Shown here: positions 19,562 to 29,547 of the stretch, piece after piece
Position numbering within the stretch: the first letter of the stretch is position 1
Layout of the letters: every line of letters starts with the position of its first letter
NCBI GenBank assembly: GCA_009746045.1
Contig: RPFO01000080.1
Span: 1,038,920 to 1,098,919, forward strand
Reading direction: 5' to 3'
From: Mesostigma viride
Taxonomy: Eukaryota; Streptophyta; Mesostigmatophyceae; Mesostigmatales; Mesostigmataceae
Length of the DNA: 60,000 nt
Notes under the pieces: generated by a model
Told to the model about the DNA's origin: nothing
The model's input: only the letters and a program-made list of their open reading frames with translations
The model's database searches: none
Position numbers and translations under genes: made by a program

Positions 19562-21321
19562 ATGTCACAACGTGGCCGAAAGGGTGCATCCACCGCTGAC
19601 GGCCGGTGGGTGAAATCGATGGACGCATTTCCGAAGAAGCCAGCCGCGGGCCACACCCATGGCGCGGGCGGGGGCGCGGGCGGGGGCGGGGGCGGGGGAG
19701 AAGGCGCGGGTGCGGGCGCGGGCGCCACCCAAGACGCGGGCGCGGGCGCGGGCCCGGGCGGGGGCGGGGGCGGGGGCGCAGGCGCCGGCGCGGGTGCGGG
19801 CGCGGGCGCCACCCAAGGCGCGCGCGCGGGCGCGGGCGGGGTGGGGGCGCAGGCGCCGGCGCGGGTGCGGGCGCGGGCGCCACCGCCGACTTGGATGATG
19901 AGCCAGCAACCGAAGCCGAGAGGGAGAGGCACCGCTCTTCGAAGGTGTTCGATCTCGAAGTGTTTTGGGGCCCGGATATGACCGTGTATGTCCGCTGGCG
20001 CCTAGCCGCATCGGAGACGTTGGTAAATGCACCGGTGAACAAGTGGCAGCCCACAGGGCCTAATGGCGAGGCTTGTGACGGGGTCACGCCCATTGGGTAC
20101 ACCCCGCAGGGAGATCCTGTCTATGGGTGCCTCCTCATAGAGCGTGGCAAGGCCCCCAAAGGAAGTCCTGGTCTAGTGCCGCTTTTTGAATGGGACGAGG
20201 GCGGTGCCAGGAGATGTACCTGCGCTAGCCTTCACAGCCTTTTTCCTGACATCGTCGCCGCTGAGAAGCAGCAGTTGCTGGACGGATGGATTGAGCAGGT
20301 GCCAAAGTCCGTGGAGGATGTGCGTGCCAACAACGAGAATCTGTTCGACATCATGGAGCAAAAGCTCAAAGAGAAGCGTGAACTGCAAGCGAACAAGGCG
20401 GTACCCTTACCGCTGCGATCTGCAGGCGACCAGTCGGTTGCGCGGGCAACACGAGCACTGAGGCTGCCCATAAAACAAGTAATCTCACACGTCGCTTGCC
20501 CTGCCCGCGAGATTCAAGCGCAGATCAACCGCGCATGTGCGCCCGCTGCGCGAGGGAGCACATCAACGGCAACGCCCGCTTTGCGCACACTGATTTCCGG
20601 CAGGCACACCTTCAAGGTGAATGGAAGCCTCATACGACGCAGCGACCTACTCGTTGTTAAGCGGCCAGCCGTCACCTGCGGGCAGGGAATGCCGTGGGCA
20701 CCACACATGCTGGTGAAGGTCCTTGATCTGGAAGGCGATCGCACGGAGCGTGACAGCATTGTCGCCTCTCCTTACTACGCACCGTCGTGGACGGGCCAGT
20801 TTTCTAGAGTGACATTAGGTGGCGGCAGCGCAGGGATGACGGTCCCCATTTCTGATGTACACCTGCAGCACTGGACAGTGGGCGGTACGGCAGAGGTGCA
20901 CCAGCCTGAGCTGATCAGTACCGGCAAACTGTCAGCTGCCACGGTGGCGGCGTTGAAAGAGCACCCGCAGATTGACTTTGAGCATTACAAGACTGCCACC
21001 GCCGCCAGGGCAGCAGCAAAGGATGACTGCAATGCCTACTTTGCCGAGCATGGAGCACGTGCGCTTATCGGGATGCGCCTGTGTGCCCTGTTTCCGGGGA
21101 TAGCGAGGAAGAGGGAGCGCTTCCATGGCTGGGTCACTAAGGTTCAGGAAAGGGGAGGTCACCTGCTCATCAAGGCGATGTGGGCTGATGGGCAGTATGA
21201 GGACTATCATGCCCTGGCGGAGGTGACGCAGTTCGTGTGCGGCTGCCCACACCCAGTCGAGGCATTTGGCCGCGCTCGCTTCTTTCCACAGGAGCTAGGC
21301 TGGCACCGTGAACGCAGGTGA
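19562..21321 (+). CDS. TE-1 large ORF: Gly/Ala-rich N-terminus and unknown globular region
   Basis: The likely start is ATG at 19562 (MSQRGRKGASTADGRWVKSM), where RGRKG could be an AT-hook-like basic patch. A Gly/Ala-rich low-complexity segment follows and changes frame near 19842-19853, at GGGGTGGGGG. The rest continues for about 480 residues in the frame that is open from 19606. Its C-terminal region (RFHGWVTKV, then IKAMWADGQYEDYHALAEV) recalls Tudor-like chromatin-reader folds of the type where a strand pair is followed by D-G-x-x-E-D. That is weak. There is a coiled-coil-like segment ENLFDIMEQKLKEKRELQ. I see no catalytic triad. Its place between the TE-1 ends suggests an element-encoded protein. 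Confidence 0.55.
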
Positions 21322-21959
21322 TGGCACCCACATAGACGATGCCGTCCCTGCTGTGCACAGTGACAGTGAAGGCGGGGAGGAGGAGGAAGAGGGAGAGAAA
21401 GAGGGGGAGAAAGAGGGGGAGGAGGAGGGGAGGAGGAGGGAGAGGGGAGGGAGAGGGGGGGAGAATGGGAGGGGAGGGGGAGGAGGAAGAGGGAGAGGGA
21501 GAGGGAGAGGAGGATGCGGAATGGGAGCCGGGGATGACTGGTAGATGAGACGGTGCCATCTACCGGCGCATGGAATGAAGTGGTAGACAAGTTTACTCAT
21601 GGTTGTCGGCAAGTAGAGCATGCACGCCTGGCCTAGCTGAATTTAAATCAATGAGTTGAGTTTGGAGAGGCTGCATTTTGCTTGGATGAAGAATGTGTTA
21701 GCATGGCCAAACTTTTATGGCTTGTAGCCAAATCCTCTTGGGGTATGTGCACAGTGTACTAGCGGTGTTGTGCAATTGCGAGGATTCCTGTCTTGTAGCG
21801 ATGTGGCCTCTCACCCTGCAGCCTGGTAGATGTGTTGGCATGCAGCCACCCATCATTGGTCATCCGATCTGGTGTGATTTGCATTTGCACACCTTGTATT
21901 AAGGCCATGATATGATGATGTCTTGTTATTTTTAATGTGTATATGCGAAAAGAGGCATA

Positions 21960-22700
21960 ATATGCTTGTATATAGTGCTAGCAAATGTCACTACCTTTAC
22001 CTATGCCTGACCTTACAAGTTGAGGATGGTCTAATGTAGTGGCAAACAGGTTATTTACAACAATTCACAGTTTTCTGACATAGTTTGAGGCAACTATACT
22101 TACCAAAATGCTTGAAAAAGGCAAAAATTGCACCATTTATGCTAGCAAACGTCACTATTTTGAGATCAAACTGGGCCCAAACTTGGCCCATGGTCTAATC
22201 TAGTGGTGTTTAGGTTGCTTCCAACATTTCATAGCTTTCTGACATAGTTTGATATTGTTTAGTAGCTTACACTGAGCAAAATGCTTGAAAATGGCAAAAA
22301 ATGCACCATTTATGCTAGCAAACGTCACTATTTTGACGTCAGACTGAGCCCAAACTTGGCCCATGGTCTAATCTAGTGGTGTTTAGGTTGCTTCCAATAT
22401 TTCATAGCTTTATGACGTAGTTTGATATTGTTTAGTAGCTTACACTGAGCAAAATGCTTGAAAATGGCAAAAAATGCAGTATTTATGCTAGCAAACGTCA
22501 CTATTTTGAGTTCAGATTGACCCCAAACTTTGTGCATGGTCTATTCTAGTGGTAATTAGGTTGCTTGCAAATATCCATGATGGTTTGACGTGATTTAGTA
22601 CTGTTTCCTATTTATTACTATTTAATTTAACAAAAAATGACAAAAATGTACCTTTATTGCTAGCAAATGTCACCAAGATGACGTTCGATCGATACCAAAA
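21960..22700. repeat. Sub-terminal tandem repeats of TE-1, about 180-bp unit
   Basis: Four diverging units contain TATGCTAGCAAACGTCACTA, then CCCAAACTT, CATGGTCTA, TTAGGTTGCTT, and AAAATGCTTGAAAATGG. They lie just inside the right end. Sub-terminal repeats commonly serve as transposase binding sites in several superfamilies. Confidence 0.85.
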
Positions 22701-23206
22701 TTTGTACGAGATCTATTTTGGTTGCAAACATCATGCATGGCAATTTTCAGCATAAAAAGACAAACTTCGGTACGAAGTACATTTTGCGTGCTGGAGTACA
22801 TTCTTAATGGCTGGTAGGGACTGCGTCACGTGGGTGCCAATACAGAGTAAAGGAACCTTCAACCCTATATACACAGCGAGAAGGAGGGAGGGCGCCCTAG
22901 CTTCTCTCACTGCCACAAGTGGGCAGGCCACAGAGCGCTCTCTCCACAGCATGGTGCATCATGCCGGGGCGCAACACTGTGGGTGCAATACAACCAGTGC
23001 AATACCATAGGTAGGCTGACGCATAGCTTATGCTACAAATGTGAGGTGGGCTCAAGACGTCGGCTTAAGGCGCAAGCTGATGACCACAAGGTGCCAGAGC
23101 TAATTGAAGGTACTATAACGCTGTGCGCTAATATCATTTCAAGTGCTGTAGTGCCTAAGCTATCCCATAATCGATTGCCCCCATCTAGACAACTAGCTTG
23201 AGTGCT

Positions 23207-23360
23207 CTATCCCGGGGAAGCCCGGGGGGGCTTCCACAGTTTCTTGTTGACGTAAAGGTCCCCGCCCCGCCAGTACACTTGGGGCTTCTCGGGGTTGGTC
23301 TTGTGGCGGATGTAGTCGGGCCACTGATCGCGGCGTTGCTGCTGCTGGGCTGGCGTCAGG
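23207..23360 (-). pseudogene. LINE ORF1 C-terminal fragment
   Basis: The leftward frame reads PAQQQQRRDQWPDYIRHK, then PQVYWRGGDLYVNKKLW. It closely parallels the C-terminus of the ORF1 protein at 38505-39506 (RRDLWPEYLRRK, VYWRGGDLMINHKMW). It is a 5'-truncated remnant. Confidence 0.8.
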
Positions 23361-23530
23361 ACATATGCATTGCATAACTTATACCTGACGTAAACTGGAC
23401 GAGGCACACACATACAGGGATGATGAACGAATATCGATTTTTCGATACAACATGCACGTATGGGAGGTGTGAACAGGCACCTAAGTATGTCTAACGTGTA
23501 TATAATACTACACATTCATATAACTTGGAC

Positions 23531-23845
23531 TTGGTGTGTAGTATGATTGGGACCGTGGTGCCCACAACCCCGGTGTGTAGTATGAGTGGGACCCTGGTGC
23601 CCACAACCCCGGTGTGTAGTATGAGTGGGGCCGTGGGGCCCACAACCCCGGTGTGTAGTATGAGTGGGGCCATGGCGCCCACAACCCCAGTGTGTAGTAT
23701 GAGTGGGGCCGTGGGGCCCACAACCCCGGTGTGTAGTATGAGTGGGGCCATGGCGCCCACAACCCCAGTGTGTAGTATGAGTGGGGCCGTGGGGCCCACA
23801 ACCCCGGTGTGTAGTATGAGTGGGGCCGTGGGGCCCACAACCCCG
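23531..23845. repeat. 39-bp minisatellite, eight copies
   Basis: The unit GGTGTGTAGTATGAGTGGGG continues with CCGTGGGGCCCACAACCCC. Because 39 is divisible by three, both strands stay open, giving spurious frames. Alternating GCCGTGGGG and GCCATGGCG variants suggest that two-unit blocks were duplicated. Confidence 0.95.
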
Positions 23846-24270
23846 TAACTAGGTCTTAGCTAGCTAGCTCCATCCATCCCATCCCACTCGACTGTACTGA
23901 GGACTTATGCTCACGTAACGCTGTTACGTGTTAAGTAATGAGTGGGACATTCTAATATGTAGGGTATACCACGTTCGCCTCCCATCAAACTCGCCTCGCA
24001 TCGCATGGGCCGCCCCTTGGTGCAAGCTCTGTTTCGCCTGACTAAGACTGAACATTGGGTTTGGGTGACTAGGACTTTGTCGCCATGTTTTGTAGGCAGG
24101 GTCGCTGCTTTTATGGTAACCTTCATTCTGGAAGTACTACTGGTGTGTTTGTTACCTGATTGAATTGTGTGGTGCCTCTCTCCCCCTTACATTACTATCT
24201 GTTTGCATTAGTCTCATGACCCTGCAGATCGTGTGAGTTAGTATTACATTAAAGAGACTGTTGGCATTAA

Positions 24271-25990
24271 CTCGTCGTCTGTCCCAACTCAGTCCTCACA
24301 GGAGGACTGAGTTGACAATTTTCAACCGCGTGTAGCGACTAGGTGGGGGGTCCATCCCAAATGTTTTGATGTGGATCGGGGGTGTACTAGATGTCATTTT
24401 GTTGGCAAAAATACTGCATATGTGAAAACTTGACCCGAACACCTGAAAATTACACGGACGATGGGCACCCCTCGCGAATTTGCATTTTTCGGGATAAGAA
24501 CGAGTGGGAAAAATTCAATCAAATCCTCGTGCATGAAGAAAAAATATAGGCATGTAAACAATATAGTTCTTGAAACGTGGAAAAAAACTGGGCTCGATTT
24601 GGCCACTGCAACTGCCTGAAACAATTAAAAAACTCTCAGTCCTCAGGAGAGGAATGGGGCTTTTGCTAACTTTGCTAGCATGTAAGTGCGGTCATACTAC
24701 ACACCACCGTGGCCACCAACCATCCCAATCAACTCATTTCCCTTCAAGCATTACAGGACAACACACTTGCATCATCATACTTCAGGTATATCATACCTTA
24801 TCATGTAGTGAGAGCCTATGCATGCATGTAGGGAATGGGCTTGGATACCCTACCAACAAAGGGTTATGTTATAAGTGTCAACCACCAATATAATGGGTAG
24901 GTTAAGCATATTTCCATTGTTTCTAACAACAATAGATATGGCTATAACTGTTTTGCCTTGCCATGATGTGGCCAACATAGTTGCTGGCACATGATGGCAG
25001 TGGTTTGTCACCAAGACTTTTCACTCACCCGTAAAAGCTTGAATGCACCCTTGACGCGGCCCGTGGCCTCAAAATCATGCAGTATGAACGTAGCAAAAGA
25101 ATAACTAACATCTATGAAGGTGTTTAAACCTGCACAGCTCCTAAAACCCTGCACAACTACACTGGGTCAAGGCAAATGCCTGATAACATCATCTGAAAAG
25201 GGGGTTTTAGAGAGGGCAGGCAACGGTCAAGAAAGAGCATCAAGACTTGAACCTGACAACGCCTCGCAAGCTTCAACTCATGTACGAACATCAAGAAACG
25301 AAGAGGCAACGATTATCCGGCTTTACCTGGCACGGCTAGCGTTACCTTGGCCCAGGCGGTGCCCGCAAAAGTGGCACTTTGCGGCACATAGACCATGACG
25401 TGACAGAATGGTCGAAATACTCAAATCTATACTGTCACTCAATTTATTCTAATACAATGCATGTTAAAATGTAGAAAGAAACCTATCAGCCATTGAAATT
25501 GCGCCGGAAAGCAAGCGCAGTCATCAATTCCGTCGACCTGCCTTATCGCAGTTTTTTCCAGCAAGAACAGTGCCGACACCGGGTAAATCGCATCCCCGCG
25601 AGCTAAAAATGTATTTTTATCATCTTTAGGGCATGTTAAATCTATTTCCTGAGTTTGGACAGCTAACTCGTCCGCAAACGTAAACTGCATGCATGGGCGC
25701 GAGCCGCCATGGCTAGGTCGTGCATTTCCGGAACTCGCGTTTCACGTGGAAAAGTACCCTTACCACCTGTACTTTGACCGTACATTTAGCCGCTCATACC
25801 AAATCAAAAAAAATCCCAAAAATATGTCCAAGAAAGATCTTTTCACGTAGTATTTGAATAAATTTTGAGAGAATTTTTTTGTCAAACATTCTGACCGGGG
25901 CGAATTTTCTACGAAACCCAAAAACTCGGTCCTCTAGAGAGGACTGAGTTCAACTCAGTCCTCCGTAGAGGACCAGGGACAGACGACGAG
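24271..25990. mobile_element. TTAA-flanked TIR element, 1,720 bp
   Basis: The ends are CTCGTCGTCTGTCCC and its inverse, flanked by TTAA at 24267-24270 and 25991-25994, the target duplication of piggyBac-like and Kolobok-like elements. AACTCAGTCCTC-type inverted repeats lie just inside both ends. The interior (about 24650-25800) is a diverged relative of the 53465-55164 element. I see no transposase, so it is probably non-autonomous. It lies in the fourth intron of the dioxygenase gene. Confidence 0.8.
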
Positions 25991-26362
25991 TTAAAGAGAC
26001 GTCTGGGCGGTCTGGCTCAAAGTCCTTTCTTATTGGAAGAAATGAAAAAGGGGGGTTTGTTTGTCTGCTGGCTGCGTTCCTCCATGACCATAATGTGCTC
26101 TATCAAACCTGATAATACATCATACCTGAATAATAAGTTACCTGATGTTATACCGGGTTATTGTCCTTTCTCGTGCACCTATTTGTAACGTTTTACCTGA
26201 TGGCGCGATATCATTAAATCACACCACATCGTGTCTTTGTGTTACTCGGTGATGTGCTGTCATCCGGGGGTCATGGCGTCAACTGGGGCTGGATGCCAAC
26301 TTGGGACCTCCGGCGGATCCGTGGGCGCGCACATTCGATGTATAATGCCTCGTGCTCGGCAG

Positions 26363-26388
26363 GCTGGCATGTGGATGGCTGCGGAGAG
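26363..26388 (+). CDS. Exon 5: 26-bp micro-exon with the HxD iron-binding motif
   Basis: The acceptor TGCTCGGCAG gives GC-TGG-CAT-GTG-GAT, reading (G)WHVDGCGE; the donor GAGAG|GTGCGT is in phase 0. In TauD/TfdA dioxygenases the WHxD motif supplies the first His and the Asp that bind Fe(II). The two leading bases complete the Gly codon begun at the phase-1 end of exon 4, and phase 0 matches exon 6. The frame is also open upstream to about 26239, so a longer exon cannot be excluded, but the shorter form fits the phases and the family. Confidence 0.65.
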
Positions 26389-27421
26389 GTGCGTGGCAGC
26401 TGTGGGCTCCAGAAGAATGATTACATCACAATCACAATACGGTCACGCTTCTAGCATAAGATTCACATTCTTTTTCTTGTTGTTTTCTTTCGGAAGGGAG
26501 CCGTTTTTTAGTAGAAATAAAAAGTAGGTTTGTTATGCCAATACTACTACTCACGTTGATAGGGGCCGTTAGTCCTTTCTTGGCGGTCGCCACCACTATG
26601 TATACATACTGAATAATAGGGGCCTGCGGGGTACTGGGAAGCCATTCTTGAGCAAGTGCATATTATTGAGTGTACATATATAGCAGTATTGAGTAAATTA
26701 GTTATTGAGTATATAGTAGTCTGTCAAGCATGGGTACTGCTACCAAAGCCCAGCTGCTGTCTGAAGAACAGTGGTGTTTGAAGGACAATAGTGTTTTATC
26801 TGATAAACAATGTCACATTCACCAGTGGGTGGGTACCTTTCCCTTGTATCTCCAAAGACTTCAATGCTGCTTCTCGGAGATGAAAGAAATTGGGTAAGCT
26901 CATCGCTTTCGAAATAAATTGGGTGAGCGCATCGCTGTCGAGCGACTGTCCCGCTGCTTGTACCATTCTACCGCTGCTAGCATGGCCATGGCGTCAGTCT
27001 ACGACAATTGGCAGCTCTCGGCTTGTCCGCGTGCCTTTCACACAAACACTCATACACACCACCGCCCCAGACTTAGTGGGATATCAGAGTTTGTGCTTGC
27101 TAGCGTTTTGACTTTAAGTCGTTTCCTGGGCATCTTTCGGCCTCCTCTTTCTCCCTTTCCAACCGTCCTTGGACACCCAACTGTCACTGCCCTTCCCCCT
27201 GCCTCTGTTACTATTATTACCAGTAACTGTTACAACCATGACCATTCACGGTTACTACCCTTTCCCCTGCCTCTGTTACTATTATTACCGGTAAGTGGTT
27301 CAACCATGACCATTAACTGTTACTGCCCTTTCCCCTGCCTCTGTTACTATTATAACCAGTAACTGGTACAACCATGACCATTAACTGTCACTGCCCTTTC
27401 CCCTGCCTCATTTGCATCCAG

Positions 27422-27543
27422 TCGTGCACCCACGGCATATTCGACGTGGTGGAGGCCGACCCGCCCCATGGGGCCACCGCGCTGAGTGTCATCCCTGACG
27501 TCATCAAGAGCCTGTCGAGGGAGAAACTTGAGTATTGGAAGAG
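27422..27543 (+). CDS. Exon 6: core segment of the dioxygenase
   Basis: The acceptor CATTTGCATCCAG starts SCTHGIFDVVEADPPHGATAL, then SVIPDVIKSLSREKLEYWK, and ends TGG-AAG-AG|GTGAGC in phase 2. It follows the HxD exon in phase 0. The pattern strand, P-P-x-G-A-T-A-L, helix ending L-S-x-E equals the TauD-family segment P-x-G-G-x-T, A/V-x-x-x-L-x-P-E. The donor is strong. A partial copy of its end (GAGAGCCTGTCGAAGGAGAA) lies at 27618-27660. Confidence 0.8.
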
Positions 27544-28874
27544 GTGAGCCCGTACTGTGCTTATTGTGGTGATTCTTAGTGTTTAGCAGCGAATCCTAGT
27601 ATTTCTTGTCTGTATAAGTGAGAGCCTGTCGAAGGAGAAGCTCCAATGTTGGAAGGCATGGGCGTTGTAACGCCTTGAAGGTGGTTACTTGGTCAGCCCA
27701 TCGTGAAAAGTGTTTACACCGGGAAGGGGGGTGTGACATTTTGTGATATTTTGTGACATATCACGTGACATTTTGTGATGTGGATGTGACAAAATGTGAC
27801 ATTTTGTGATTTTTTGTGACAAAAGTGTGATATTCTGTGACATTTCGTGACAAATCATGTGATAAAACCAGCATATTCTGTGATTATCTTTGTGACAAAA
27901 ACAAGGAAATTATCACAAAATATCAATGTCACGACTTGATAAAACGCACTGACAAAATCCGTGACATTATCACTGATATATCACGAAAAAAGGGTGACAA
28001 ATCCGTGACATTATCACGAAAAAAAGGGTGACAAATCCGTGACATTATCACAAAAAAAGGGTGACAAATCCGTGACATTATCACTGATATATCAGGAAAA
28101 AAAGGGTGACGAAATCCGTGACATTATCACTGATATATCAGGAAAAAAAGGGTGACAAAGCCGTGACAATGTCACTGATAAATCTAGGGAGAAAACAGTG
28201 ACATAAAACCACGGGCGATCATGACATATCACACAGATATATCAGAACACATTCCAAAGCAAAACGGATGAAAAGCACAGCTCGCGATTTCTTTATTACA
28301 AATATAAAGATAAATGTAACAGATCTTCATTCTTCATTCTTGATTCTTCATTCTTCAACAGTGATTATCGATCAGTGACAATTTGCAAACGCCGGCTTGG
28401 CGCTTGTCGTTGCGTGACAGAAATCTCAGAATGTTCCTGGAATGCATTAAAAAACGCACATGCGCAAGAAACATTAACGGATGGTTGGTGTCAGTTGTCT
28501 CATCTGCCACCGCACCCTAGAAAACCAATTCATGAACAAGAAAGCGCTCGATATAGATCAAGAAAACAAAAACAAACCTGCGCAGTCATGGCGCCTAGAT
28601 GACGATGTTAAGTGGACGACGACGAGGAGGCCGGCACCTTGTCTCCCTGTGAGCAGAAAAAAAAAGGCAAGTTTGAACACTCAAGATTTGTCATAGCCTT
28701 TCACAGCCTCGATCAATAGAAATGCACATCAAAATCAATGTGTTGCCTAGAACATCCTTGAATGGGTTTCAAGAACAGCAAGGCGGCCTCCCCCGCCCGC
28801 AAACTCATAATCCCAGTGTTTACAACCCCCTCATGAGGGGGTTGTAAAATTGCAATCAGTCATAAAAAAAAAAA

Positions 28875-29213
28875 AAAAAAATCCCAGTTTCACACACTGC
28901 CCACTCATAAATAATCCCAGTTTCTGACAGCCCCCGCTCAGCCCACTCATGAACAACCCAGTTTAGACCCCCCCACTCATACACTATCCCAGTTTCCCAC
29001 AGCCCCCACTCAGCCCACTCTGACATTAACCACCCCAGTTTAGACACCCCCTCTCATGAATAAGCCCAGTTTCCCACAGTCACCTGAGAAACCGCGCAAC
29101 CTGGGGTCAGTCAGGTCAGTCACAGCCGGTGCGGCGCTAGATTACAATACCGGTCCGATGTAGTGTAGTGGGGTGGGGGGGGGGGGGGGGGGGGAAGGGG
29201 GGGGGGTTCCCCT
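28875..29213. repeat. CCCAGTTT tandem repeat and poly-G tract
   Basis: Degenerate units of about 50 bp (ATCCCAGTTTCCCACAGCCC then CCACTCAGCCCACTC) repeat about four times from 28880 to 29085. A run of mostly G's follows at 29169-29213. Confidence 0.8.
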
Positions 29214-29439
29214 TCCTTTGGCGGGTGTCAAGGGGGACATTGGTAGGGGTTGATGATTTAGTAGTTGTGGAACGCAGTTGTAAATGTGGGTAGCTCGTGC
29301 GTAGGTCACAGGTTCGTGTGAGGGGTGGGGATGCTTGGGTTGCCGTGGTGGCTTGCCTATGGTACGTAGGTGCCTGAATACAGTGGTGGGCAGGTGCACT
29401 TCGTGCACCCAGAGCAGGTGGCAGTTTACATTCCCCCAC

Positions 29440-29547
29440 CTGCAAGAAGTAGCCAAGAGTGTATTAAAGGCCATATGCCCCTTCTCAGGGCTATGTGCTA
29501 CATATACTCCCAACGGAGTTATGTTCCTAATTAATTAATTAATTAAT
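29440..29547 (+). repeat. LINE-related 3' end with (AATT)n tail
   Basis: The block AAAGGCCATATGCCCCTTCTC then GGGCTATGTG, CTCC and a run of AATT units also occurs inverted at about 36915-36990 (GAGAAGGGGCATATGG). The AATT tail at 29527-29547 marks the 3' end of the copy. Confidence 0.6.

Larger units (their letters stand above)
14165..22819 (+). mobile_element. TE-1: 8.65-kb TIR transposon, ACT target duplication
   Basis: The ends are 32-bp inverted repeats with two mismatches, beginning CCCTGCCAGCCGTTAAGAAT at 14165; the right copy ends at 22819. Both sides carry ACT (14162-14164 and 22820-22822), a 3-bp target duplication. Removing the element rejoins CACGTGACT to GCGTCACGTG, the end of a known repeat family in this window. 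Contents in order: hexamer arrays, a 17-kb-region spacer, a perfect-looking palindrome, an ORF with a membrane segment and Cys cluster, a 1.76-kb ORF, and sub-terminal tandem repeats. I see no recognisable DDE motif set, so the superfamily is open; 3-bp duplications occur in CACTA, Harbinger and Academ groups. A second copy begins at 56387. Confidence 0.85.
22823..23930 (-). mobile_element. LINE-related repeat with palindromic ends, split by TE-1
   Basis: With 14131-14164 this forms one element interrupted by TE-1. The left end, rejoined, reads CACGTGACTGCGTCACGTG and the right end reads CACGTAACGCTGTTACGTG (23912-23930): two 19-bp palindromes. A relative lies at 36207-36707. A CCAAT-like and TATATA-like stretch follows the left end (22838-22872), then GGAGGGAGGGCGCCC. 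It carries a LINE ORF1 C-terminal fragment and a 39-bp minisatellite. Confidence 0.6.

Noticed and set aside
23491-23848. Three frames of over 100 residues with 13-residue repeats
   Set aside because: They come from the 39-bp minisatellite, which is open on both strands because 39 is a multiple of three.
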